Source of the DNA: Devosia soli
GTDB lineage: Bacteria; Pseudomonadota; Alphaproteobacteria; Rhizobiales; Devosiaceae
NCBI RefSeq assembly: GCF_000970455.1
Contig: NZ_LAJG01000033.1
Coordinates: forward strand, 26,914-90,913
Length of the DNA: 64,000 bases
Direction of reading: 5' to 3'
In this document: positions 25,218-33,614 of the stretch, in pieces
Numbering within the stretch: position 1 is the first letter of the stretch
Layout: every line of letters starts with the position of its first letter
Made by a program: the position numbers and the translations under genes
The notes under the pieces: model-generated
The model's input: only the letters and a program-made list of their open reading frames with translations
What the model was told of the DNA's origin: nothing
The model's database searches: none

Positions 25218-26929
25218 GGCTTTCCCGCTTTCTTCTGAGCGTATTCTTCGCGCAGCTCTTTCTTTGAAAGCTTGCCGATCAAGGTCTTGGGAAGTGCGTC
25301 CTTGAAGATGATTTCCTTGGGCATTTCGATCTTGTTGAGCTTTTCGGCGAGAAAATGCTTGAGATCGGTTTCGCTTACGCTTTGTCCCTCACGCAACTTG
25401 ACGAAAGCAACCGGCGCCTCGCCGCGATATTCGTCCGGTACGCCGATGACATTGGTTTCTTCAACTGCTTCGTGGGTCATCAACGCTTCCTCGATGGTGC
25501 GCGGATAAACGTTGAAACCTGAGCAGATAATGAGGTCCTTGATGCGATCGACGAGGAAGACGTAACCGTCTTCGTCGACATGGCCGACATCGCCCGTGCG
25601 CAACCAGCCGTCGGCAAAGGCCTCCTCGGTGGCTTCGGGATTTTTGTAATAGCCGGCCATGACCTGCTTGCCCTTGACCTGCAGTTCGCCATTTTCACCG
25701 ATGCCGACCACCTCATGGCTATCGACATCGACGAACCGGATATCGGTACCCGGGAGCGGGAGGCCGATCGACATGGGCTTTGAGGCGACGCGAAGGGCTG
25801 CGCAGCAAACGACAGGAGACGCTTCGGTCAGGCCATAGCCCTCGGCAAGGATCGCCTTGGACTTTTTGGCAAAGGCATTGCGCACTTCGTCGGGGAGGGC
25901 GGCGCCCCCGGAGATGGCGACTTCGAGGCTTTCGAGATGCTCGGGCTTGGCCGTGTCGGCGCGGGCGATCGCGTTGAGCAAGGTCGGGACTGCAGGCAGG
26001 ACATTGGCCCTGGTGCGCGTCAGAAGATCGAGCAGCGCCTTCAATTCAAAGCGCGGCAGCATGACGACCTGCGTGCCATTGCAGAGGGGCACGTTCATGC
26101 AGACGGTCATGGCGAAGATATGAAAGAAGGGGAGGACCGCAACGACCTTAGACGGCGGGTAAAAGAGCCCGCAGCCCCACTTGTCGATCTGGCTCATATT
26201 GGCCGCGATATTGGCGTGGGTCAGGAGGGCGCCCTTGGGAATGCCCGTCGTGCCGCCGGTATATTGCTGGACGGCGATATCCTTGTCCGCATCGATGACG
26301 ACAGCGCTGGGCGTGCGATTTCTGGCGATGAGATCGCCAAAGGCGCTGATCTTGCCGGCATGGGGCGAACGCGACGGATGAGCCAGATCCTTGCGCTTGA
26401 AGAGCGAGAAGAGAACCTTCTTAGGAAATGGCAGTGCATCGGGGAAGTGGCAGACGATCAGCGACTTGACGTTTCCCGCGGCAAGAAGCGCTTCGCCCTT
26501 TTCAAAAATCTGCTGAAGGTCGAGCGTAATCAAAATATCGGCACCGGCATTGGCCGTGATGTGGCTGAGCTCCGGTACGGTATAAAGGGGATTGCAATTG
26601 ACGATCGTGCCACCAGCGCGCAGCACGCCGTAGTAGGCGATTGGGTAAAAAGGCGTGTTGGGGAGCATGAGGGCCACACGGCTGCCCTTGGTAACTCCGA
26701 ATTCGCTTTGCAGGGCGCCGGCGAATGCGACGATCTTCCTGGCCAGTTCACCGAAGGTCGTGGTGCCGCCCAGAAAGTCGAGGGCCACGGCGGAGGGGTT
26801 GCGGGCGCAGGCGGCGAGAACCTGTTCGTGCACCGGGGTCGTGTCGATCTGGGCCTGCCAGTCGATCCCTTCGGGATAGCTGGCAATCCAGGGACGCAAG
26901 TGCTCGCGCGACTGGCTTGTGGCATCCAT
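25214..26929 (-). CDS. fadD: Long-chain fatty acid--CoA ligase
   Basis: 571 aa adenylate-forming enzyme that activates fatty acids to acyl-CoA at the inner membrane face. Motifs: the phosphate-binding loop YTGGTTGIPKGA, GYGLTEASPV, the ATP/ligand aspartate in GWLRTGD, and the C-terminal catalytic lysine region LPKTLIGKLSKKELR. The ATG at 26929 has GGAGG 8 nt upstream; the open frame runs a further 180 bp but into the promoter region. It is divergent from fadE and followed by merR with overlapping stop and start. Confidence 0.94.
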   Translation of the reverse strand: MDATSQSREHLRPWIASYPEGIDWQAQIDTTPVHEQVLAACARNPSAVALDFLGGTTTFGELARKIVAFAGALQSEFGVTKGSRVALMLPNTPFYPIAYYGVLRAGGTIVNCNPLYTVPELSHITANAGADILITLDLQQIFEKGEALLAAGNVKSLIVCHFPDALPFPKKVLFSLFKRKDLAHPSRSPHAGKISAFGDLIARNRTPSAVVIDADKDIAVQQYTGGTTGIPKGALLTHANIAANMSQIDKWGCGLFYPPSKVVAVLPFFHIFAMTVCMNVPLCNGTQVVMLPRFELKALLDLLTRTRANVLPAVPTLLNAIARADTAKPEHLESLEVAISGGAALPDEVRNAFAKKSKAILAEGYGLTEASPVVCCAALRVASKPMSIGLPLPGTDIRFVDVDSHEVVGIGENGELQVKGKQVMAGYYKNPEATEEAFADGWLRTGDVGHVDEDGYVFLVDRIKDLIICSGFNVYPRTIEEALMTHEAVEETNVIGVPDEYRGEAPVAFVKLREGQSVSETDLKHFLAEKLNKIEMPKEIIFKDALPKTLIGKLSKKELREEYAQKKAGKP

Positions 26930-27004
26930 GCCAAATCCTCCTCTCATCCCGGCGCCACGGTATGCTCCGCAGCCTCGCGGCTCTTTTCGCCGGTTGTAGA
27001 GCGA

Positions 27005-27033
27005 AGTATTCCACGCCTTTACGTTAGCGTCAA
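27005..27033 (-). promoter_or_regulatory. Candidate fadD-merR promoter with overlapping operator
   Basis: Read on the minus strand, TTGACG (27033..27028) and AATACT (27010..27005) are 17 bp apart. The -35 box is one arm of an imperfect palindrome at 27018-27033 (TTTACGTTAGCGTCAA on the plus strand), 12 of 16 positions identical to the perfect palindrome upstream of fadE. A repressor bound there would block RNA polymerase. Confidence 0.55.
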
Positions 27034-27225
27034 ACAACTGCCCATGACTTTGAAGCCGATGCGTTAGGGAAACGCCGTCGGTCAAGAATTTCGCATGATT
27101 TGACGCCACCATGCGTGCACACGGTTTTTTATTTTCGGCGATGTAGACTGTCCTCGAAGTCTTGCGTTGCCGACAAGGGGCTACGGCTCGCGAAGGATGT
27201 CGCGTTCAACGTATGCGGCGCTTGC

Positions 27226-27254
27226 TTGACGTATACGTCAATTTGATGAACTAT
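27226..27254 (+). promoter_or_regulatory. Candidate fadE promoter with perfect 16-bp palindromic operator
   Basis: TTGACGTATACGTCAA at 27226-27241 is a perfect palindrome. Its left arm TTGACG can act as a -35 box with AACTAT 17 bp downstream (27249-27254). The half-site style (ACGT core) is like sites reported for LiuR-type MerR regulators, from memory. fadE begins 107 bp downstream of the -10. The rest of 26930-27360 shows no gene. Confidence 0.65.
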
Positions 27255-27360
27255 TACGAGGACGGGCGCGATGGCACAATGCGGCCACGACCCGATGGTT
27301 TAGCAAGGCGGACGACGCCAGGACCAACTCAGCGTCGCGCCGTCCCAGGAGGACAGTGCC

Positions 27361-29883
27361 GTGGGCCTATTGCTTTTCGTGATTGCTTTGGTCGTTTTCG
27401 CCACGTTGGCCATGCGGGAAAGTCCGCTTTGGCAGTGGGGCGTTGCGACACTGGCAATCGGGGTTGTTTCGGGGGTGGATTTTGCGCAGAGCGGCGCAAG
27501 CTTCGAACTCGGCTTCGGCAGCTGGCTGCTCATTGTCCTGGGTGTCATCCTGCTGGCGCTCAGCGTGGCGCCGATCCGCAAGGCGCTGGTGATCACGCCG
27601 GTGTTCGGAGCGGTCAAGTCCATCCTGCCGCGCGTCAGCCGCACCGAGCAGGAGGCGCTCGACGCCGGGACGGTCGGTTGGGATGCCGAATTGTTTTCCG
27701 GCCGCCCCAACTGGGACAAGCTGACTGAAATCCGTCCACTGACGCTGACGGCGGAAGAAGAGGCGTTTCTCGCTGGCCCGACGGAAACAGCTTGCCAGAT
27801 GATCGACGATTGGGACATCCGGCACAACCGCGCCGACCTCTCGCCCGAGCTTTGGCTATTCCTCCGCGAAAAAGGTTTTTTGGGCATGCTCATCGGCAAG
27901 GAGCATGGCGGGTTGGGCTTTTCGGCGCAGGCGCAGTCGATGATTGTGTCCAAGATCGCGAGCCGTTCGGTTGCAGCGGGGATAACCGTCATGGTGCCTA
28001 ATTCGCTCGGGCCGGGTGAATTGCTCGAAAAATACGGCACGCCGGCGCAGAAGGAGAAGTATCTCCATCGGCTTGCAACCGGTGTCGATATTCCGTGTTT
28101 TGCGCTGACGGGCGTGCATTCCGGGTCGGATGCCGGCGGCATGCGCGATATTGGTATTGTTACCAAGGGCATGTGGAATGGGCAGGAGACGCTGGGCGTC
28201 AACCTGACGTTCGACAAGCGCTATATTACGCTGGCACCGATTGCGACGCTGGTCGGGCTCGCCTTCATCCTCAAGGATCCCAATAATCTCCTCGGGCGTG
28301 GCGAGGATATCGGCATTACCCTCGCGCTTATTCCGCATGATCATCCGGGTCTCGATATCGGAAGGCGGCATTTCCCGGCGCGGCAGGCTTTCATGAACGG
28401 GCCCGTGCGTGGCAAGGATATGTTCGTGCCGATCGACTACTTGATCGGGGGCACCGATTATGCGGGGCAGGGCTGGCGCATGTTGATGGAGTGTCTCTCC
28501 ACAGGCCGCGCCATTTCGCTGCCGGCAATCGGGTCGACCTCGATCAAGGCAACGCTGCGCGCCACCTCGGCCTATGCGCGGGTGCGGCGGCAGTTCGGGA
28601 TTCCGGTCGGGACCATGGAAGGCGTGGCGGAGCCGCTCGGCGAAATGGTCAAGCGCGCCTATAGTTTTGAAGCGGCGCGGCGATTGACGGCGTCCATGGT
28701 CGATGAGGGCCAGCGCCCCGCGGTGATCGCGGGGCTGCTCAAATATACGACGACCGAAGCCATGCGCGACAGCATGGACGATGCCTTCGACATCCAGGGT
28801 GGCCGCGCTATTCAGGATGGGCCGGGCAATTATCTTTTCGGCGCCTATCAGGCACTGCCGGTGGCGATTACCGTCGAGGGCGCCAATATCCTGACGCGCA
28901 CGCTGATGACTTTTGCGCAGGGCGTTTTGCGCGCGCATCCCTATCTGCTCAAGGAAGTTCAGGCAGCCCAGAGCAAGGATCGGCGCAAGGGCATCGATGC
29001 GTTCGATAGGGCCTTTGGCGGACATACCGCCTTTATGCTGCGCAATATCGTGGCGAGTTTTCTCCACGGGCTGACCAACGGCGCCTTTGCTTCCTCGCCT
29101 AATGATGGGCCGATGGCCGGCTGGTATCGTAAGTTGCACCGTTATTCGCAGGCCTTTGCGCTGACAGCGGACTGGACGACGGTGGTGCTGGGCGGCAAGC
29201 TTAAGGCCAAGCAGAAGATTTCGGGCCGCATGGCCGATCTTCTGGGTGACCTCTACATCATGTCGGCAACGCTGAAGCGTTTCGAGGAAGAGGGCCGGCT
29301 CGCGGAGGATCGGGATCTGGTCGATGCGATCATGCAGGATCGCATTGCCTCGATGGAAAAGACTTTCGGGGAAGTGTTCGACAATTTCCCCAATCCGGTT
29401 TTCGGCACGGCCATGCGTTTCCTCTGCTTTCCGCTCGGACGGCACGCGAAGCCCGCGGCCGATGACGTCAATTACAAGTTCGTCCGCGCGGTTCTGCGCC
29501 CCGGCGCGTTCCGCGATCGGTTGACCACAGGCATCTATGTGAGCATGGACCCAAATGATGTGACGGGCGTTCTCGAAGATGCATTGATCAAGGTCACGGA
29601 GGCCGAGGAAATCGAAGCCCGGTTCATCAAGGCTGCCCGCCGCGGCGTCTTCGATCGCCGCCTCGATCGGGACGCTATCGCCGATGCGGTGGCGGCAGGT
29701 GTGATCAATGACAATGAAGCCGGCATCATGCGAGCGGCCGACGAAGCCACCGAGCGGGCCGTGCAGGTGGATGACTTCGAAAAGGACGTCTTGAAAGTGA
29801 CGCCGGCGCGTCTGGCGGCGGAAATGAACCTGCATGTGCGCACCGGCGCTGAACTGATCAAGAATATCGAGGAGCAAGCATGA
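27361..29883 (+). CDS. fadE: Acyl-CoA dehydrogenase, large membrane-associated FadE type
   Basis: 840 aa, FAD-dependent first step of beta-oxidation. Two or three N-terminal hydrophobic helices (LLLFVIALVVFATLAM; a segment around WLLIVLGVILLALSV) match E. coli FadE, which is anchored at the membrane. The dehydrogenase core follows (LREKGFLGMLIGKEHGGLGFS; FALTGVHSGSDAGG; GGRAIQDGPGNYL), then a C-terminal DUF1974-type extension. Start GTG at 27361 with AGGAGG upstream. Its stop overlaps the fadJ start as ATGA. It is the largest and first gene of the operon. Confidence 0.95.
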   Translation: MGLLLFVIALVVFATLAMRESPLWQWGVATLAIGVVSGVDFAQSGASFELGFGSWLLIVLGVILLALSVAPIRKALVITPVFGAVKSILPRVSRTEQEALDAGTVGWDAELFSGRPNWDKLTEIRPLTLTAEEEAFLAGPTETACQMIDDWDIRHNRADLSPELWLFLREKGFLGMLIGKEHGGLGFSAQAQSMIVSKIASRSVAAGITVMVPNSLGPGELLEKYGTPAQKEKYLHRLATGVDIPCFALTGVHSGSDAGGMRDIGIVTKGMWNGQETLGVNLTFDKRYITLAPIATLVGLAFILKDPNNLLGRGEDIGITLALIPHDHPGLDIGRRHFPARQAFMNGPVRGKDMFVPIDYLIGGTDYAGQGWRMLMECLSTGRAISLPAIGSTSIKATLRATSAYARVRRQFGIPVGTMEGVAEPLGEMVKRAYSFEAARRLTASMVDEGQRPAVIAGLLKYTTTEAMRDSMDDAFDIQGGRAIQDGPGNYLFGAYQALPVAITVEGANILTRTLMTFAQGVLRAHPYLLKEVQAAQSKDRRKGIDAFDRAFGGHTAFMLRNIVASFLHGLTNGAFASSPNDGPMAGWYRKLHRYSQAFALTADWTTVVLGGKLKAKQKISGRMADLLGDLYIMSATLKRFEEEGRLAEDRDLVDAIMQDRIASMEKTFGEVFDNFPNPVFGTAMRFLCFPLGRHAKPAADDVNYKFVRAVLRPGAFRDRLTTGIYVSMDPNDVTGVLEDALIKVTEAEEIEARFIKAARRGVFDRRLDRDAIADAVAAGVINDNEAGIMRAADEATERAVQVDDFEKDVLKVTPARLAAEMNLHVRTGAELIKNIEEQA

Positions 29884-31838
29884 TCGCGCAGGCAACCGAG
29901 ACCAAGCATTGGAGCTTCCACACCGATCTCGAAAACATCGGCTGGCTGACGATCAACTCGCCCAACGGGTCCGTCAATACGCTGAGCCGGGAAGCGATCA
30001 TGGAGCTTGAAACCCTGGTCGCGCGCTTCGAAGACCTTGCCAATACTCAGGAAATCGTAGGCGTCGTGCTGCTTTCAGGCAAGGATTCCGGGTTTATTGC
30101 CGGTGCCGATGTTTCCGAATTCGATGCGATGAGCGACTTTTCGGTGCTGCCGGAAGCCCTCAAGCGCACGCATGCGCTCTTTTCGCGGATCGAGAACCTG
30201 AAAGTACCGGTGGTGGCCGGCATTCATGGCTTCTGCCTCGGTGGCGGGCTCGAACTGGCACTGGCCTGTCACTATCGTATCGCGGTCAACGACGACAAAA
30301 CCCGCATCGGCTTTCCCGAGGTCAATCTCGGCATTTTCCCGGGCTTTGGCGGCACGGGCCGTTCGATCCGGCAGGCCGGACCGGTCGATGCGATGCAGAT
30401 CATGCTGACGGGCAAGATGCTGCGCGCAGGACAGGCGCGGGGGCTCAATCTCGTCGACAAGCTCGTGCGGCATCGCGACATGCTGCGTTGGGAGGGGCGC
30501 AAGGCAGTGCTGCAGCATCGCAAATCCCAGCCAGCGGGATTTTTCAAGCGCGCCATGGCTGGGCCGCTCCTCCGCGACTATGTCGCCAACAAGATGCGCG
30601 AAGAGGTGGGCAAGAAGGCCAATCGTGTCAATTATCCCGCGCCCTATGCGCTGATCGAACTGTTCGAGCAGCATGGCGGGGATTGGCAATCGATGATCCG
30701 CCACGAGGTTGATGCCTTCGTGCCGCTGATGGGTTCACCGACCGCGGCCAATCTTCGGCGGGTGTTTTTCCTTTCCGAAGGGCTCAAGAAGCAGGGGCTC
30801 AAGGGCGCAAAATTTTCGCGCGTGCATGTGATCGGTGCCGGCGTCATGGGTGGCGATATTGCAGCCTGGTGCGCTTATCGCGGCATGAGCGTGACGCTTC
30901 AAGATCTCGACATGGGGCGAATCCAGCCGGCGCTCGATCGGGCGAAGAAACTCTTCCAGAAGCGCTACAAAAAGAAGCGTGAGGTCGATGCGGCCATGCT
31001 GCGGCTGACCGCCGACCCCCAGGGCAATGGCGTGCCGCGGGCCGATGTGATCATCGAGGCTGTAGTCGAAAAGCTCGAGGTCAAGCAGTCGATCTTCAAG
31101 GGCGTTGAAGGCAAGCTCAAACCCGGTGCGATCCTTGCCACGAATACGTCATCGATCGAACTCGAACGCATTGCCGAGGCGCTGCAGGACCCGGCGCGGT
31201 TGATCGGGCTCCATTTCTTCAATCCGGTGTCGCAACTGCCGCTGGTTGAAGTGATCAAATCAAAATTCAATTCGGACGAGGCGATCGGCAAGGGCGCGAG
31301 CTTTGCGCTGGCCATCGGCAAGTCCCCGGTGGTGGTCAAGTCCGCGCCCGGTTTCCTCGTCAATCGCGTGCTCATGCCCTACATGCTGGGCGCTGTCGAA
31401 CGTGTGGAGCGCGGCGAAAGCCAGGAATTGCTCGATGCTGCTGCCGTCGCCTTCGGCATGCCAATGGGGCCGATCGAGCTAATGGATACCGTCGGGCTCG
31501 ACGTCGGCAAGTCGGTCGCGACCGAGCTTGGGCATTCTGTGCCTGACGATAGCAAGTTTGCAGGCCTGATCGCCGAGGGGAAACTCGGCCGTAAGACCGG
31601 CGAAGGCTTTTACAAATGGGAAAAGGGCAAGGCCATCAAGGGCACGACGCCTGCGCATCCTGATCTCGTCGCGCTTGGGCGTGAGCTGGTAAAACCGCTC
31701 ATCGATACGACCGAGGTGGTGGTGAGCGAGGGGGTTGTAGCCACTCCCGATCTTGCCGATGTCGGCGTGATCATGGGAACAGGCTTTGCGCCGTTCCTTG
31801 GCGGGCCATTGCGCGCCCGTGCGGATGGCCGGGCATAA
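29880..31838 (+). CDS. fadJ: Enoyl-CoA hydratase / 3-hydroxyacyl-CoA dehydrogenase bifunctional protein
   Basis: 652 aa. The N-terminal crotonase domain (oxyanion region HGFCLGGGLELALAC; FPEVNLGIFPGFGG) hydrates enoyl-CoA. The dehydrogenase domain has the NAD motif VIGAGVMGGDIA, catalytic HFFNPVSQLPLVEVI and C-terminal domains. It ends soon after GTGFAPFLGGPL, so it is some tens of residues shorter than E. coli FadB/FadJ (about 715-730 aa). Whether it is FadB- or FadJ-like cannot be settled by eye; I use fadJ because the thiolase gene follows as fadI. Confidence 0.92.
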   Translation: MIAQATETKHWSFHTDLENIGWLTINSPNGSVNTLSREAIMELETLVARFEDLANTQEIVGVVLLSGKDSGFIAGADVSEFDAMSDFSVLPEALKRTHALFSRIENLKVPVVAGIHGFCLGGGLELALACHYRIAVNDDKTRIGFPEVNLGIFPGFGGTGRSIRQAGPVDAMQIMLTGKMLRAGQARGLNLVDKLVRHRDMLRWEGRKAVLQHRKSQPAGFFKRAMAGPLLRDYVANKMREEVGKKANRVNYPAPYALIELFEQHGGDWQSMIRHEVDAFVPLMGSPTAANLRRVFFLSEGLKKQGLKGAKFSRVHVIGAGVMGGDIAAWCAYRGMSVTLQDLDMGRIQPALDRAKKLFQKRYKKKREVDAAMLRLTADPQGNGVPRADVIIEAVVEKLEVKQSIFKGVEGKLKPGAILATNTSSIELERIAEALQDPARLIGLHFFNPVSQLPLVEVIKSKFNSDEAIGKGASFALAIGKSPVVVKSAPGFLVNRVLMPYMLGAVERVERGESQELLDAAAVAFGMPMGPIELMDTVGLDVGKSVATELGHSVPDDSKFAGLIAEGKLGRKTGEGFYKWEKGKAIKGTTPAHPDLVALGRELVKPLIDTTEVVVSEGVVATPDLADVGVIMGTGFAPFLGGPLRARADGRA

Positions 31839-31852
31839 GGGGAGCGAAGAAT

Positions 31853-33139
31853 ATGACGGAACTCAAGCGCGTTGCTATCGTCGGTTCGGCCCGCATTCCC
31901 TTTGCCCGTGGCGGCACGGCCTATGCTGACGAAACCAATCTTTCCATGCTCGCGACCACTCTCGGTGGGCTCGCAGACAAATACGGTCTGCGCGGTGAAA
32001 GGGTGGACGAGGTGATCGCCGGCGCGGTGATCAACCATTCCCGCGACTTCAATATTGCCCGTGAAGCGTTGCTCGATGCGGGTTTATCCCCGCGCACGCC
32101 AGGCACGACGATGCAGATCGCATGCGGCACAAGCTTGCAGGCGGCGCTGGTTCTGGCGGGCAAGATCGCTTCGGGGCAGATCGATAGCGGCATTGCCGCT
32201 GGCTCCGATACGGTTTCCGATAGTCCCATCGTGTTCGGTTCGAAATTCCAGCATCGGCTGCTCGACGCCAATGCGGCCAAGACGACGGGCGACAAGCTCA
32301 GGGCGTTCACCAAGGGTTTCTCTTTTGGCGAGCTGGCGCCTGTCGCGCCCTCGGTCAATGAGCCGCGGACTGGCCTGTCCATGGGGCAGCACTGCGAGTT
32401 GATGGCGCGCGAATGGGGTATTTCGCGGCGCGCTCAGGATGAGTTGGCGGTGGCAAGCCACCGCAACGCTGCAAAGGCCTATGACGAGGGTTTTCACGAT
32501 GACCTCCTCGTCCAATGCGCCGGGCTCGTGCGCGACAACAACGTTCGAGCAGACAGCAATCTTGACAAGATGTCGACGCTGAAGCCGGCTTTCGACAAGT
32601 CATCGGGCCACGGTACGCTGACGGCGGCCAATTCGACACCGCTGACCGATGGCGCGGCGGGCGTGCTGCTTGCAAGCGAAGAATGGGCCAAGGCGCGAGG
32701 CCTGCCGATCCTTGCCTATCTGACGATGGGCCGGGTCGCCGGCAATGACTTCGCGCATGGCGAGGGGCTCCTGATGGCGCCGACCATTGCGGTTTCGGAA
32801 ATGCTCGAGCGGGCCGGGCTCAGCTTTGCCGACATCGACTACTTTGAACTGCACGAAGCCTTTGCCGCACAGGTGCTCTGTACCCTCAAGGCTTGGAAAG
32901 ACCCTGCCTATTGCAAGGACGTGCTCGGTCGTGAGGAAGCGCTTGGGGAAATCGATCCGGCAAAGATCAACGTCAAGGGATCGAGCCTTGCCTATGGGCA
33001 TCCGTTTGCAGCCACCGGCGCGCGCATCCTGGGGCTGACGGCGAAGCTGTTGTCCACTGAGACGCGGAAGCGGGCGCTGATTTCTGTGTGCACCGCGGGT
33101 GGCATGGGCGTCGCTGCGCTGGTAGAAAGCGCTTCATGA
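31853..33139 (+). CDS. fadI: Acetyl-CoA C-acyltransferase (3-ketoacyl-CoA thiolase)
   Basis: 428 aa. Cleaves 3-ketoacyl-CoA with CoA to acetyl-CoA and a shortened acyl-CoA. The nucleophile is C91 in QIACGTSLQAA. Further active-site elements are ELHEAFAAQ, SLAYGHPFAATGAR and the C-terminal SVCTAGGMGVAAL with the second cysteine. A long loop and the length around 430 aa favour the FadI type. It starts 14 bp after fadJ and its stop overlaps the next start as ATGA. Confidence 0.95.
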   Translation: MTELKRVAIVGSARIPFARGGTAYADETNLSMLATTLGGLADKYGLRGERVDEVIAGAVINHSRDFNIAREALLDAGLSPRTPGTTMQIACGTSLQAALVLAGKIASGQIDSGIAAGSDTVSDSPIVFGSKFQHRLLDANAAKTTGDKLRAFTKGFSFGELAPVAPSVNEPRTGLSMGQHCELMAREWGISRRAQDELAVASHRNAAKAYDEGFHDDLLVQCAGLVRDNNVRADSNLDKMSTLKPAFDKSSGHGTLTAANSTPLTDGAAGVLLASEEWAKARGLPILAYLTMGRVAGNDFAHGEGLLMAPTIAVSEMLERAGLSFADIDYFELHEAFAAQVLCTLKAWKDPAYCKDVLGREEALGEIDPAKINVKGSSLAYGHPFAATGARILGLTAKLLSTETRKRALISVCTAGGMGVAALVESAS

Positions 33140-33297
33140 GCGACAATGTCATCAAGTTCCGGCGGCCCGAGAAAAAGCCCGAGCCGCCAAAGTCCCGGCC
33201 GCCGCGTGGCCCCATGCCGAACTGGGTGCCGTTTGCCGTGCTCGTGGCTGTGGCACTGGTGATCTATGCCGTCAGCCAGGCAGGTCTTTTTAGCTAA
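33136..33297 (+). CDS. Small single-helix membrane protein coupled to fadI
   Basis: 53 aa: a basic, proline-rich cytoplasmic head (VIKFRRPEKKPEPPKSRPPRG) and one transmembrane helix (WVPFAVLVAVALVIYAVSQ). I do not recognise a named family. The ATG at 33136 overlaps the thiolase stop, so ribosomes finishing fadI can start it. By position it could tether or recruit beta-oxidation enzymes to the membrane near FadE, but that is speculation. Confidence 0.75.
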   Translation: MSDNVIKFRRPEKKPEPPKSRPPRGPMPNWVPFAVLVAVALVIYAVSQAGLFS

Positions 33298-33614
33298 GGC
33301 CGAGCGCTTGGCACAACACTAACCTGACGCTTCTTGCCTCCTGCGATCGCAGGGGGCGATCATTTGTGCCTTTTTGCGCAATGTCTTTGCTTCGAAACGC
33401 GCGCGTGCAGAACGTCTTGCCATGGTAGCCAAGATGTTAACAAACAGCGGGACGTTTACGCTTAGGTCAATCTTTTGCTTGTCAGTGGACGCTTTCGCGA
33501 GATACCGTCCAGCAGTCTTGGCCAAAGGGGAGATCCTTTTGAGCAAGGGTCTAACTGCATGGGCAAACATGCAGTCTAATCAATCCAAGAATTCCACAAG
33601 GAGATGGGACGAGA
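33298..33614. other. Intergenic region upstream of the peptide transporter operon
   Basis: No convincing gene. A 14-bp perfect palindrome CCTGCGATCGCAGG at 33340-33353 follows the fad operon; as a hairpin it has a 5-bp stem and no U-tract, so it is a weak terminator at best. From about 33420 to 33550 the composition is more AT-rich and should hold the oppA promoter. AAGGAG at about 33596 is the ribosome site of the binding-protein gene. Confidence 0.4.

Noticed and set aside
25214..27112. Longer fadD starting at 27112
   Set aside because: The extra 61 codons cover the promoter/operator region and are not family-like; the ATG at 26929 has GGAGG at 8 nt.
27856..29895. 679-codon open frame antisense to fadE
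   Set aside because: His/Arg/Ile-rich shadow with no motif; fadE is clear on the plus strand.
33319..33570. 83-codon minus-strand frame in the opp promoter region
   Set aside because: Basic, no recognisable family, no ribosome site, and it overlaps the expected oppA promoter.
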